Positions 37,749-50,169 are shown, numbered from the stretch's first letter. The stretch is 64,000 bases of DNA from Icerya purchasi (GCA_039619475.1 CM077115.1:481628400-481692399), one strand, 5' to 3'. A program made the numbers and translations. The notes: generated by a model not told the origin, from the letters alone.

Positions 37749-38217
37749 TGTTCACATTTATAATATAGTGCGGGTTACTCGAGAAAAATACTTATAATAT
37801 ATAAAAAAAAACTTCTCCTTTTTTTTTTTTCTTGTTTTGGGTTTTTCTCTTCTCTTTGACTCGCCAACTTAGCAGACTCATCGATTACCAAGAGTATTCT
37901 TACATGGGAGGGAACCCATACACAAAACCTGAATTAATGAGTAGCATTAATATGCGTTTTAATTCATAAATAAGGATCCGCGAATCATAATTGAATAGGA
38001 GTTGTTCTCAAGGCAGCTTCTAAAATCGGTTACAATTATTTCAGTAGCTATTGATTTGATAATACTAAGGTTTACAGCCTTAATGATAGCCATCCATTCT
38101 GTGCTAAAGATAGGCACGAGAGAGAACATTTTCGAACGATGTCAATAAGGTAACGGATAAAGAAAGTGGCTCGATGTTAAAGTGTTTTTACATTTTATTT
38201 TTAATATATATATACAT
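37749..38217. other. AT-rich spacer
   Basis: No gene recognised. A- and T-rich runs lie near 37802-37832. Confidence 0.4.
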
Positions 38218-38513
38218 TCAAGTTTAGGCAACGCGGTAGCCTAGTGGTTAAGAGGCTTGGCTGCCAAATCAGAGGTGTCATTAGTTTTCGAGACTTGTCT
38301 CGTTCCGGATCCAAGTCGCTCTCAGGTATATATTCAATCTGAAATTGAATTGATTATACCAGGGAAATCTGGGAAAGTAAAGGTGGATTCCAAATAGAAA
38401 GGAACTGGCCCAGTATTCTTATCAGATCCATTAGAAGTACATTATGGAAAGCTTAATTTCACAATCCATGATACCTTATCAACAATTTATGGGACTTACT
38501 TTACTTACGTTTA
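38218..38513 (+). mobile_element. tRNA-derived SINE, complete-looking copy
   Basis: The 5' part carries a perfect RNA polymerase III A box TAGCCTAGTGG (about 38237-38247) and a B-box-like AGTTTTCGAGAC (about 38282-38293), the spacing of a tRNA-derived promoter. The body continues through GAAATTGAATTG, GAACTGGCCCAGTATTC and GTACATTATGGAAAGC to an ACTTACTTTACTTACG tail. A second copy without the A box lies inverted at 51236-51455. It would be transcribed by Pol III and moved by a partner LINE; which LINE is not evident. Confidence 0.8.
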
Positions 38514-38939
38514 AATTTACGGAATTTGTTGTATAAAGTTTAATAGTAGCGCGTAATTATACTGTTTGTGAAAAGTCGCATCAAACAAAATGTGGTTTAA
38601 AGAAACTCTTGGAAACCCGGTAAGTCACGATAATTTATTAATAAAATTGGGAAACCAAATTGATAAGAGATTTCAAAATAAATTGTTCTATTTTATATTT
38701 TCTATCTGACTTAGTCTAAATGTTCTGCATTTTACTGAGTAAATGTGCTTGTGAGAAATTGCGCACCGACTAGGTTTTTTCTGTTTTTTTCTGGAAATCG
38801 GTGCGATTTTTGAATCATTTTTAAATGACGGTAAATAGTGAGAAAGTCTGTAACCTAATTTTTACTTCAGTAATATAATGATTTCCACTAAAACCCGGTA
38901 ATCGTTTTTACGCCTTACCCGGGGGGGGGGGCTTACAGT
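38514..38939. other. Spacer, no gene recognised
   Basis: AT-rich, with an 11-base G run near 38921-38931. Confidence 0.4.
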
Positions 38940-39570
38940 TTCAAAATCGTTCTGCTACTGGTCCGTACTACATCTGGTTCAGAGTATCGATATAATCGAC
39001 GATTCGGCGGACAAGGACGAGTATCCGTAGTCGGCTATTTAGAATTCCCGACGGCAGAGCCGAGAGGAAAGTGGAGCATCGCGACGTTCTGGATCGTGTT
39101 ACACGGAGCGGCAGTTGTCGTTGTCGTCCTAGGTAGTAAATTATGTTCACATTGAAGCCATCAGTTGCAATCGGTCGATGTGTGCCGTGTGTACATAAAA
39201 TGTAATTAACCGGGAAAGAGGGGCTGAAGGCGAGCGATAAATTTCGAACCGTGTCATAGTCAGTACGAAGAGGAACCACAAGTGTCAAGGTGCGCTCATA
39301 TTGATGGAGCTGTGTTCTGAGCGCGGCACCGTTCAAGTGCCTCTATATTATTAGACTCATTCCGTTCGCTGTTTTCGGCTCTTCAAACTGACGGCATGTT
39401 TTTGAAATTCCGCTTCAGCGTGCCGGGCGCGCCATGATTTGAAAAAACCCACTTCACCTCTCGGAACCGAAACGTAATAGTGTATATATTTCACTTCTAA
39501 GCGGTTTTCTGCGACGACCGGTCGAAACGCCGCAACGGTCTGTGTCGAATTCGCGGCTTCCATGATTATT
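38940..39570. promoter_or_regulatory. CpG-containing, repeat-free block, candidate regulatory DNA
   Basis: Noticeably richer in GC and CpG than its flanks and free of recognised transposons. Two open frames on the minus strand (38968-39336, 122 residues, and 39357-39563, 68 residues) are arginine/serine/threonine-rich with no domain I recognise. They may simply reflect the lower stop density. A promoter, first exon or enhancer are possible; nothing in the sequence decides between them. Confidence 0.25.
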
Positions 39571-40165
39571 CGCTAATGTAAAGATTGCATTTTCTTGATG
39601 ATTTATTTTTCCCGCTAAAATTCAATGGACAGTAAAATATTTATGAGCAAAATAAATTTCAGATACGTCGCAAAGTTTTCAGCCAACTTCAGAAATATAC
39701 ACATATATGTGTATAGTCGAGTACTGGTGATTTTCAATATTTTACTCGCTGAGATTTTCTCCATACTGGCAGTCGCCGTCGCTTCTGCATCGAACGTTAA
39801 CGTTCGCAACTCTTGTTTTTATCTCGTGCCCGAAAAGATTGCAAAAATGTTTCTTACGTAATTTGTTTTAGTACGAATTCTGAAAGCAGTCAACCTGTTT
39901 CCGCAAAATGTCGCGCAAATGACAAAATTGAATGATCGACTGTATAAACTCGGTTATCTTGCACATTACCGTCGACATTTAGTAAACAATAGTAAGCTAG
40001 CCCGGAAGGTAAATTGAATGAAATCATTTTACTTCACAATAGTTTTATCATCCTCTTTTTATATAACGCTGTCTAGGTAAAACCGCCTTTGCCGCACTAC
40101 AGTTTAGTAATTATAATATTCGTTCCGTTTCTAGATTTCCTAATTACTAAAATTGTCTTTAATTG

Positions 40166-40199
<34 letters not shown>

Positions 40200-40899
40200 T
40201 TTAATAATTACAAATTATAACATAAATGATAGAAAAAAGCGCCGCTCAACTTATTTGTTTGTGTCCAGTAGCCAGTGCTAGTACAGTGTCGAAGATCATT
40301 TTCTGTACAATAATATTCCTCAGAACTCTAATGTAAGTGAAGAGGATGCGCACGTATAACTTTAGTAGTGATATTTTTCATCACAGAGACCTCAATGTAA
40401 CGGCTAAAATAATCGATCGCAAACTACCTGGCAGGTCAGCTAGGTTCCATCATGGCACATCAGGCAGTTTGAAATAGTCCGCGCCTTAACCGCTAGGATA
40501 GCCAATGAAAAGTGTCACATAACGTTCTCTAACTGAGTACTCGCATTGATAATTAATTGTAAAATAGAAGGAATTCGTTAAAATGGTCGAATTACTGGAG
40601 TAACTTTCTTATTAATGGTGGCCAATTCTAATTTTAAAAGTTACCTGCAACTTCCGAGTGAACTAGATTCAGTAGTAACAGTTTGTACAACATTGAAAAT
40701 GATATATGCTAGTCCTTTTTGAATCCACATTTAAAAAGGAGCTATTGCATATTTTAATTTGATATGTTCATCGTTTCCGAACCATCGTATCAGAATTTTA
40801 TACATTTCATTTGTATGGAATCCAAAAAAAAAATACTAGACTTCTAAAGATTATTTAAAAAAAAAAAAAAATCGTCCTACTGTTCGATCTGCTCCAATA
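39571..40899. other. Unique-looking DNA with a long poly(T)
   Basis: No gene recognised. A run of about 30 T at 40166-40197 could be the tail of a minus-strand retroposon, but no target duplication was found. An A run lies near 40857-40871. Confidence 0.4.
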
Positions 40900-41690
40900 T
40901 CACACTCTTATAATAATCTTACAGAGAGGATATTAATCACATTTGATTTTCGGACTCCAAAAGTGCTTTTCAGGCTATATCCTCTCCCTTTCCCTCATAT
41001 TCCCTCGATTTTATTGTTTTCCGTATACGTTCTCTCATCTATAGTCTTTCCCTTTCCCATTCCATTTCCATCGACCTGCTTTGGATTCCAAGTCATGCGG
41101 GTATTGATGGTAACGCGACGGTGGACTCCTTAGCACGCTTAGCGTTACACTCTCCACATTTTGTTAAAATGATTCCTGGTCACAACATACTTCCCCTCTC
41201 CAAAAGAATGCATGTCAGACTTTGGTAGGATGTATATCCTCGCTCCTTTTCCAATCCTAACTCATTTTACTATTCAGCCTAGACCCTCTTTCTGTTCTTG
41301 GTTTTATTATTTTCCTACTCTTAAACGGTTTTTCATCATTGCCATCTGCCGTCTGCGGTTCAATCATACTTTGCTCCCATCCTCACGGCATCGTTTTTCT
41401 CTTTTCCCATCACCCTATTGTCCTTTGCACTCTGGCGACTGTTCTTTCGTTTGTGATCCTGACCACGTGCTGTTTGAATGTTCCAGTCTTTCCTCCGAAT
41501 GTAATATCCTGTACGTTTAATTATTAAAGCTGAATTTTCTTACTCCATATAGTGCTTCCTATATCTTAGCTTTGCCGTCATCCAATGTGGTTTCTATTCT
41601 TGTCTCTTTTCTATCATCGATTTCTGACCGGATTAAAATTTAACCTCTAATCTCTAGTCCAATTGTCTTGGGTAAAAATCATATTTGATA
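40900..41690 (+). pseudogene. I-type LINE 3' end, copy 2 (RNase H end plus tail)
   Basis: The plus strand reads IDLLWIPSHAGIDGNATVDS and LARLALHSPHFVKMIPGHNI: the final W-x-P-S-H-x-G-x-x-G-N block of a LINE RNase H domain. Next come MHVRLW, YPRSFSNPNSFYYS and, with frameshifts, RLRFNHTLLPSS, CPLHSGD and PDHVLFECSSLSSECNILYV. The 3' UTR begins after TTTCTGACCGGATTAAAATT and runs to about 41690 (TTGTCTTGGGTAAA). It is close in sequence to 62940-63800. Only ORF2's end survives. Confidence 0.82.
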
Positions 41691-43565
41691 CATAATTGCT
41701 GCCAATTTGACAGCCGTAGTCCTCGTAGCGATTTTCGCCCTATTCTATATACACATTTCTATGCTCAAGTAGTTGAACATCAATTCTCTGCGTGTTAATA
41801 AAATGTGATTGTTTTATAAATTATTTAATAGGATAAAAATATCTGTATTTCTTTTTCTTTCCTTTTAGATCTTTTAGTTTTTTCATTCCTTCTTTTGTTG
41901 AGGGGCATATTCTATTTTTTTTTCTTTTCATTTTTCTTTTTTCCCTATTAGGAAGAGATTTCGTTCGGGTTAATTTTAAGTATAGCGAACTATCACTTAT
42001 ATTACATAACGTAGAAGAGTTAGCCAAATGGATAAAATTCTTTCCCCCGACCAATAAAAATTGAAAAAAAAAAACAAATTCGAAAATTAAAACGATATAA
42101 TATCCTTTGTTGTTAACGTATACATACATAAATATATGTGTATGATTAATTGAAAACGATTAAGAGCTTAAATTTTCCGGATATGTAAGTGGTCGTGTTT
42201 GTTGCAGTTTTTAAAATAATTCGCCGGTAAAATTTTAATATTTAAAAATATCATTTAAAATTTTCTTCGACCGATGATGAAACAGAAGCAGCTTTAAAAC
42301 AAATCTACCCTTGTGACCAGGTTCCCGCAAACATCTAGCCTGCAATCCTCCGCTGAATACTTGCAGAAGAGGCTAGATTTGCGTTCGTACACAGTCATGA
42401 AAGATTCATAATCGATTCGCTCTTGTCCTCCGACACGGCGCGAACGACTTGCGCGCGTATGTGTCGCGACGAATAATTCCGATATTCGAAATCGTTCGTT
42501 CTACCATATCGCACTGTTAGGTGCTGAAATTAAAGCAGTCGGCGGTTATACGTAAATTATGCATTAAGGACTCGCAGAAGCGCTATTAAATATTTAATAT
42601 CTCATTACCGAATAAATGAAACTAAGTAAACCGACAACCCTCTTAACGTCTCCCTTTAATCTGTACACTGGGCCCTTCTTCTCGAACAGATATATCTTCC
42701 CGTGCATGCGGCTACAATTTTTCAAACGCCTAAGCTTACCACGTTATAAAAGTACATCGATGTTTACACGCGATATAAGTAAATACGACGAAGCCGATTG
42801 TCGAGGAGTTACTACGTATTTTGCTGAAACAAATTCAACATGTCAGTAATTAAAAGCCAGAGCATCAACATTATGAAGTTACGTGAAGTTAATTAACAAT
42901 GAAGAATGATTATTCAGACTAATTAGCTTTTTGCTAATCAGTAATAGAGGAAAAAATTCGGATTCTTTATTTCAAAAAAAAATAAACGATGTAATGCACA
43001 CAATGAAAGGAGGTGATCAGTAGTGAAGCCGCGAATTATAACGAATATAAAGAAGGCCTTGCCGGCTGGGCCATTCGTTATTAAATCGGTTTTCAAAAAA
43101 GATGAAATTTATGTAAGCGAAGAATACGTTTAGAAAAGGCCATGTTTCAATTTCTGCGTGATGCCTGAAAAATTATCTGTCCGAAATAGTCTCGCTAAGG
43201 AAAATATATTCCCAAACTACTTCGCGTTGCAAAAATTATTAACGATTAATATTGAGCGCCTTCTAATGTTTTGATATCGATCGAAACTATTTCTGTTTAA
43301 ATTATTTGACCATATCAAGTTATCCGATCGATACACTTTCATTCCATCGTAACACGTTGCAAAAGAGCGCAGGCTCTAATTTAATTAATTTCACGCGATA
43401 ATCAGGCAGTTTAGCCATCGCATACGTAGGTACGCATTCAGCGAATTTCTAGAATTTGTCTTAAAAAAAGGTTGTTTTTCAAGGAATGCCTTTTTTTTTT
43501 TTTAAATTTTAACGAAGGTTTGTTAAAGAGAGGACTCTAGCCCAAGAAATGGAAAGAAAAAAAAA
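41691..43565. other. Unique-looking DNA, no gene recognised
   Basis: Mixed composition. A CpG-containing patch lies at about 42290-42560. A short inverted pair CATCTAGCCTGCAA / TTGCAGAAGAGGCTAGAT lies near 42330-42380. No coding motif. Confidence 0.4.
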
Positions 43566-43569
43566 TTAA

Positions 43570-44215
43570 GTCATATATTCTTAAACTTCTGACGATAGAC
43601 GATAAGGAAATGAGAGAATATAAGAAATAAAGGGAGTATAGGAATACCGAGTTTTAGTAGAGCAGAAGTTCAGCCGAAAAGGTCGAATATTCAAATAAAA
43701 CACGATATCAGATTTACATACGTGTGAGAGATGAAAAGGAATGGAGTAGATACAGATGAGAATCAAGAAAAAAAGGTGACTATTATTTTGAAACGAAAAC
43801 GACAAATAGTCGAGATCGTGGATCATTTAAAAGAGGGAAAGTATCAGGAAAACCATGGACGGAGAGGAAGAGATGATTGAATTGAAAGATTTAGCTGCCG
43901 GAATTAGAAAATGAAGAAGAATAGCGCAATTGAACCGTAGTCTGAAATGAGTCGTGTAAGGAATGAAGAGTAATATTATGAGCTCTGAAAATGTGCCCAA
44001 CTATCTGTCACTGGAAATGGTAGTAAATGGTCAGAAATGCACACAGAAGATCGATCTGCGAAGAATGAAAGGGGGTCACGGATGAGAGAGAGCGTGTAAG
44101 AAGCATTACATAATCGGAAGAGGGAGCAGAAAGAAGAAATGTGATAACTTGTAAAGAGCACTTTTAGAATCCAAAATTATGAGCACTTTACAGAAAATCA
44201 GTGATGAGAAAAAAA
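43570..44215 (-). pseudogene. I-type LINE 3' end, copy 3 (diverged)
   Basis: On the minus strand, LIILDSKSALYKLSHFFF (about 44150-44200) is the RNase H D-S-K block. It is followed by a Ser/Phe-rich degenerate stretch and the tail NSVFLYSLYFLYSLIS, corresponding in position to the NFPTPYNASYILALPS stretch of the copy at 62940-63800. It is strongly diverged and frame-broken. It ends about 30 bp from the hAT insertion site. Confidence 0.6.
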
Positions 44216-44246
44216 GTTAAGAAATGAAACAACTCAGTATCAAATG

Positions 44247-44254
44247 GTTTAGAG
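44247..44254. repeat. hAT target-site duplication, left
   Basis: GTTTAGAG directly before the CAGTGGTTCCC terminus. The identical 8 bp lies at 46992-46999. Confidence 0.92.
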
Positions 44255-46991
44255 CAGTGGTTCCCAAACTTATTTGGTCTACCGCCCCCTTTCCAGAAAA
44301 AATATTACTTAGCGCCCCCTGGAAATTAATTTTTTTTAAATTTTAATAGCAATTAAACAGAAAGATATATGTATTAATGTTTCTACCTTTTTCGTAAAAT
44401 ATAGTAAAGAAAGGTGTAAATTAGTAGAAACATTGAACTTTGAAATTATGAAACTATTTATTGAACTCGGAATAGAAAGGTAATACAAAAAAAGTTTAAA
44501 CATTCGAAATCATCTTAATGAGAGGAATGAACTTGGTGTGCTGCTACCAATTTAGTAATCCTCGGCTATCTTTTCGTCAGCAGTAATCTTAAATCACCGC
44601 GATTGACTATTTGCAATCGATTTCTTTTTTTTTTTTTTTTTGTTAATGAATTGGTTACCGCACTAAATCCACGTTCCACTAAATATGATGAAGGAAATGC
44701 AATTAAGAACTTTTGAATTACAGCCGATATTTCAGGATAATCCGTAGAGATCTACTTTTGCAGCCAGAATTGTTGGTAGCCGCTTTTGAATTTAAATTTC
44801 AATTCATCATTTGTAGTTACTTCCATCAGTTCTTCCTGTAACTGTGGAGATTCTTCTGTGTTTGCACTTGAAAAAGGATCCAAAATCCAATCAGGTATGT
44901 TCATTTTCAAAATATCATCAAATCGTTGATTAAAATCATCCAAGTGCTCACAATAAGAAATTATGTCTTCATATTTTTTTTTCTGCTCCTGATATATTTG
45001 GGAACTGGCTGAATTCCCCCCGTCCAAAGTTTCGTTTTTGTACAGAAAAAGTTTTGTCACAAATGTAGAAATAACAGATTTTGTTTTTATTCAATTCACT
45101 TCATCACCTTGGGGCTGAAGATTGCTTTCATTAAATTTTTGAAACAAGTCCGTCAAGTAAGCGATGTCACTTTTGGATTGAATTAAATTCGATCGTAAAG
45201 CACCATTTTTATCTTTCAAGAATTCCAGCACCGAGTTAAACGGTTTATAAAACCTATCTTAACAAGCACCCTTTGACAACCAACGAACTTCTGTATAAAG
45301 CAGCAAACGATTAAATTCTTCATCATTTTCAGTACAAAGCTGTTTAAATAATCTGCCATTTATTGATTTGCTTCCGATTGTGTTGATAGCTTTAATTACA
45401 TATTGTGTAATGAATTATGTAGGCGTGCACTTAAATTTTTGGCAACTAGATGTTGACGATGGATGACACAGTGTACTGTGAATGCATTCGGCACCTCCTT
45501 TTTTCAATATGCAGGGAAACCTCTGCAGCGTCCTATCATCGTTGGAGCACCATCTGTGGCTACTGATAAGATATTACTCAGAGGTATTTCTTTTTCTTTA
45601 AAAAACTCATCCAATGCATGAAATATTGATTCTCCTTTAATATCAGTTTATAAATATTTTGCAAATAATAATTCTTGGCAAATTTATTCTTCCTTTGTAA
45701 ACCGCAATGCTAAAAGTAAAGCTTCACACTTCCTGGCAAAGTTGACTCATCAAGTTGAACAGAAAACCAAGATGTTTTTAAATATTCACACAATGAATCT
45801 TCAACATCCTGAGCCATTTCATCAATTCTTCTTTGAACTGCATTATTGCTCAACGAAATTTTTTTGATAATATCAGATGCTGGCTTGTGTAGCGCAATAT
45901 GTATAACTTCACTTGTAGCCGGTATAATTAGTTCTTCACCAACGGTACGAGGTTTTCCCGATTTGGCAATCATTAACGAAATATTTTAAGAAGAAAGCAA
46001 GCTATCGCTATCTTGTATGGTTGCGGTTGAAAAGAGTTTTGCCCCAATGTCGGTTGTTTGATCAATTTTTCTTTTAGTGTTCGAAAATAAGATAAAAATC
46101 CTTATCTTTTTTATTACTATGAATTTTAGTCAAATGTTCTTGTAGTCTAGAAGGCTTCATAGCTTCGTTTGATAAAAATCTTTCTGGCAAATCAGGCACA
46201 TTGGTAATGTATTCTTTATAGGCGAGACTCAATAAAGCCATATTTCAAATATTCGATATTATATTGTCTACATATTTTCTTTGATTGAGCCATTATGAAC
46301 TGTAGAAAAAATAAAATTTTCATGGAGATATTTTTAATTAATATTTTTTTTGGTAATTTTTTTGAAATATTTTTGTAAAAATCAAACTAAAATAAATACT
46401 AATGAAATAAATAAACATGATATTATTAATTGTAAAGCGCATATAATTATTACAAAATAAATAAATAATACTCACCAATTATAGTCGCACTGTTTATTAG
46501 TTAACTTTAACTTGTCACAATATCACAACAATCTAACTTAGAGTTACATTTCGCGTAATAATTATGGGGAATCTCCTGATTCCCGAAATATGCTGGTAGT
46601 ACTGCCAGTAACCCCGTACTACCGCTGCCGTTTCAGGCTTTGGCCTTGCGATGGACCAATCGTACGAGTGGCAGTTACCCGGAGCAATGCTCGTAGTGCT
46701 CACGTGTTTTGGGACAGCAATTCAATGGCAGTACCACATGAACAGTAACAGTGCACGATTGCACATAACTCAATGCAAATGAGTGAGTATGCGGGAACCG
46801 AGCCAACATCCAGTATGTTGTTCAAAGAAAAATTAAGCGTTATGAGCGTAATACATAAATCAATTTTTCTAAATCTTTTCTTCTTTCTTCTATGCTTTCA
46901 CCGCCCCCAAATGCACCTGTGGCCATCACCGCCCCCCTGGATCGCTGCAGCACCCAGCAGGGTTCGGTAGCGCCCACTTTGAGAATCACTG
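44255..46991 (-). mobile_element. Structurally complete hAT transposon (ZBED5-like), dead
   Basis: 2737 bp. The left end is CAGTGGTTCCCAAACTT; the right end read inverted is CAGTGATTCTCAAAGT. A GCGCCCCC-type motif follows inside each end. Flanking GTTTAGAG on both sides is a perfect 8-bp duplication of hAT type, so both ends are real. The transposase lies on the minus strand (44560-46293). A GC-richer segment at about 46560-46760 separates the putative transposase start from the right end and may hold the promoter. The transposase has multiple stops and frameshifts, so the element can no longer encode its own mobility. Confidence 0.92.
44560..46293 (-). pseudogene. hAT transposase pseudogene (ZBED5 / FAM200-like)
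   Basis: The minus strand starts MAQSKKICRQYNIEYLKYGF, followed by the SNEAMKPSRLQEHLTKIH block near the BED zinc finger. Then come KSGKPRTVGEELIIPATSEV, WFSVQLDESTLPG (first catalytic D, near 45750), LSVATDGAPTMIGR (second D, near 45560), VHCVIHRQHLVAKNL, EVRWLSKGA, DPFSSANTEESPQLQEELME, SGYQQFWLQK and FPSSYLVERGFSAVTNSLT (catalytic E, near 44680). The order is that of hAT transposases of the ZBED5/FAM200/SCAND3-like group. At least six frame breaks occur. The first zinc-finger Cys pair appears deleted, and an A run in the C-terminal lysine cluster (44626-44641) has probably expanded by slippage. No intron is evident. Confidence 0.9.
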
Positions 46992-46999
46992 GTTTAGAG
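46992..46999. repeat. hAT target-site duplication, right
   Basis: GTTTAGAG, identical to 44247-44254. Confidence 0.92.
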
Positions 47000-47689
47000 C
47001 AATATATACACTAGGCGGCAGAATATTTTCGTGGTGTACCGAAAAAGAAAGGCGAAAATATTTAAGAATTAATTTTAACGGTATAAGATCGGAATGGACT
47101 AAATAGTCGATTGTATATACACAACGGACTATTTAGCAGAAATTTAAATACACCAAGACCAATTATTGCCAGAATCGGATATTTCAGACCATATTTCAAG
47201 TATTAGTAACCAAAAAACGAAAATTACAGATACAAAAACGAACTGAATTATAATTACGTATAGTTTCGAAGTGGTCGTGTTTATGTAAAAAAAAAGGAGT
47301 ACAAAAATCGAAAATAAAGTTTACAACGATTATACTTTATCACTGCCATAAAATCGTTATTATTATCATTATTATCATTAAATTTATAATTCACACAAAT
47401 AATAAACGTTAAACGTTTATAAGATAATGATAAAAAAGTGGGAAAACACAAATAAAGTTTCTTTTAGTACAAGTACATAATAATACGATAGAAATTATTT
47501 TATCCCAAACGAATACGGTATGAAATAGCATTTCAATATTCCTAAATTAGTACTTAGATTCAGAGGATTCCCAGTTCTCGCGGAATTGAGCCCTGAAAAT
47601 TAAATACATTTTAATCTAATTTTGTACTTATTAATATAACTGTAATCTATTTGCTTTTGTTCGGTAATCTATATATTTCTTTACTTATT
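47000..47689. other. AT-rich spacer
   Basis: No gene recognised. Small AT microsatellites (TTATTATTATCATTATTATC near 47358). Confidence 0.4.
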
Positions 47690-48340
47690 GTTGCGCATTC
47701 TCTTATGTTTATGATTTTTTATTCCTTTCCTTTTCCTTTTCCTTTACCCTATTTTTTCTGTTTCTATTATTTCTTTAGATATTTAACATCTGAGTTATGA
47801 CATATTTATCCGGTTGCGCACCTTCATCTTTGTTCTCGCTAACGGTAGTTGGTACGTACATTTTTTTCACAACTCGTATTCTCTAATTTTTTCCTGCAAT
47901 TCAATTTTATTTCCTGTTGTTACATATTCCTATATCTTTACATATAAATACATTCCTCTTATGCTGTTTTCCTTTTTTAATTATTTCTTTTTCAGTTTCT
48001 CCTTTATAATTTTTGCAAGTAATTTCGAGTGTTTTATTTGCGGTTTATTTATTTTCCCCGGGTATACTTTCCTCATCATTCCCCATGCCTAAATTCCATA
48101 TCCTCGAATCTACTAGCGCACGATAAACTATTTTTAATGCTTTATGTGCTGTATATTTTCTCAATGTGTATAAAGCTGGTAATACTGCTTGTATTTTCTT
48201 TGTAACATATTCCATATGTCGGTCCTATCTTAAATTTTGGTTCATCATAACGGCCAACAATGTTTATGCTGGGTTACTAACTTCTAGCAGTTTTTTATTT
48301 CACACTCGTTTCTTTTTCCCCCATTTAAATATGATAATGT
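47690..48340 (-). pseudogene. Second Jockey/CR1-like LINE family: C-terminal tail, copy 2
   Basis: Matches 31480-32130 over its length. On the minus strand it has MMNQNLR, HMEYVTKKIQAVLPALYTLR, KYTAHKALKIVYRAL and the C-terminal tail REYEL-KKCTYQLPLARTKM. The CTCGCTAACGGTAGTTGGTA landmark near 47834 is identical in both copies. The RT core is missing, so it is more truncated than copy 1. It was inserted independently, because the flanks differ. Confidence 0.75.
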
Positions 48341-49205
48341 CCACAGGACGGACTGGAAAGCAAATTGCAGTTCCATAGCCTCTAAACGGTTGCGCCGCAT
48401 GTTGAAAAAAATGGAATGGTGAGATTTCGAAGCGGAGATGAAGTTATTTTTTCAAAAAGTTTTGGACTAATTTTTTTCCGACGCTACCATCGAGCAAAGA
48501 CAATTACGGCGCCGCCGTGCAGCCAAAAATCGTATCTGTGCGCTTTTCAAAGGTCCTACTTGCCAATCGCCTTTGTTTCTCTAACCGCTTTTTACCTTTT
48601 TCTTTTCTATTCCCTCTATGAAAATTGCCAAGTTGATATTTTTTTCCGATTATCATTGTTTTCTGTGCCGCTTCAATTAGAATTCAAACGAAAAGTTCCC
48701 AGCGATAAGCACGTAGTACACACAGGAGACACGTTTGCAGCGTGTTTCCAGCGGCGAAAAATTGTCTGAAATAAATATTGTACTATCGCAATTTGGAGAG
48801 ATCAAGTAAATGTGCGAGTGTGTATGCGAAAGAGCAGCGAATAAAGTGGCTCGCGTCAAATAAACCAAAGGCGACAGCGTAAAGGGAAATCCGCTATCGA
48901 TGAAATATTTTCCAGTCAAATTCGCACTATAAAAACGGATTACATTTAATGCTTGATACATTAACACATGTGTATTAGAACGATAGGTATATAGGCATAA
49001 CGTACAAATCAAATATGTGTAAAGCTGCTCCGTGAAAATGATTCGTTGTTAGACGGATGGTCGAACAGTGCAGGCTGCTGGATACTCGAGGGTACTATTA
49101 GCGCAGTTTGTTGTCGGCTTATTCATATTTCTACGGAACAACAAGAACAGTGACGCAATAATAATGAAGGAAATAATAAGGGCTAGAAAGAGAGAAGAGA
49201 GACAG
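48341..49205. other. Unique-looking DNA
   Basis: A 117-residue plus-strand frame at 48416-48769 has no domain I recognise. CpG density rises toward the right end. Nothing else is supported. Confidence 0.35.
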
Positions 49206-49207
49206 AT

Positions 49208-49260
49208 ATATATATATATAGAGAGAGAGAGAGAGGGAGAGAGAGAGAGAGAGAGAGCGG
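49208..49260. repeat. (TA)n(GA)n microsatellite
   Basis: A TA tract passes directly into an AG tract of about 20 units with one GGG interruption. GA repeats near a CpG-containing block can act as GAGA-factor sites, but this is conjecture here. Confidence 0.9.
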
Positions 49261-50095
49261 AGAGCTGCAAGCGTGTTTCAACTGGTCGTACGGTGTAGTA
49301 ATCAGAATTTACATAGGCGATTTATTTCGCAGCCTATCAGCACCAGCGGCAGCCTGCCGGCTCAGGCCCGTTTATTACCTGTCATTATTTTAAATTACAT
49401 CGGAGCATCGGCAAACGAATTCGCGCACACATTACTCCATACATCGTGTTCGCCTCCGTCACATAACGTTTCATTTTTCGTTGCAACTCCAAATTGCGTT
49501 TATCGCAGTCCACTTTTAAATAGAATTTCAGGAAATTCCCTCCTAACGACACTCAATCACCGCGCCCGATTCCGTCTCAGACTTTTCTTCGCATCCTCCA
49601 TTCGTATGTCTGACTGTCTCCGTTTTATGAACGACGTCGTATTCAGCATACATTCCGCATTTTATAAAGCGCTCTGTCCAGCGTCCCTCAGTCTCTTCCG
49701 CTTTCCTCGCCAAATACGACTTTCAAAGTATTATCCCGCGTCGCGGCAAGTTCTCTGTCGATAGCGGAATTCGATGATCGAGAGTTGCAAAATCATTTTG
49801 TTAATTTTCGAAATTACAGTTGCTCCGAGCAAATCTCTGATAATTTTAAGGCGCCCAGCTTCCGAAACTCAAGTCGCGCTCTGGAATCTTAAGATCTTCA
49901 CTGGGCTCAGTGTACAGTGTGAAAACCAAATTCCGCTACAGGACCATCTTCTGTGCCATCGGGAAATTATTCCTTCTCGTCAGGAGTGTTACGACACTTG
50001 CCTTCGTCACATATTGTTTTCTGTAAGGTTATTATTAAGCTTTGCATGTGGAGGTATAAATTAACCGCCTACTCCAGAGTGAACTCTGCGACTAA
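49261..50095. promoter_or_regulatory. CpG-containing, repeat-free block with a 163-residue open frame
   Basis: Less AT-rich than its surroundings and free of transposons. The plus strand holds the longest open frame of the window (49273-49764, 163 residues) and another at 49774-50064. Neither shows a signal peptide, domain or repeat I recognise, and the composition (Ser/Arg/Leu/Phe) looks like chance translation of balanced DNA. A non-coding regulatory block is the more likely reading. A lineage-specific exon cannot be excluded. Confidence 0.25.
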
Positions 50096-50169
50096 ATTGT
50101 GCCACGAAATGTCGACGACAGTAATGTAGCTATTGGAGATGCGCATGTCAACTCCGCTAGAGCAGTGTT

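Noticed and set aside
38968..39336. 122-residue minus-strand frame
   Set aside because: Basic, low-information composition in CpG-containing DNA. No family resemblance, splice-supported context or neighbouring exon.
40166..40197. Poly(T) tract as the tail of a minus-strand retroposon
   Set aside because: No matching target duplication or recognisable body was found, unlike the insertion at 54329-54480.
41821..42129. 102-residue minus-strand frame with a lysine-rich tail
   Set aside because: The lysines come from pyrimidine-rich low-complexity DNA on the other strand. No domain is visible.
49208..49260. Possible CRISPR-like or regulatory repeat array
   Set aside because: It is a plain TA/GA microsatellite without spacers. 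No CRISPR array occurs in the window.
49273..49764. 163-residue open frame, the longest in the window
   Set aside because: No domain, signal peptide or repeat is recognisable, and it lies in a block with lower stop density. I kept it only as part of a possible regulatory block.
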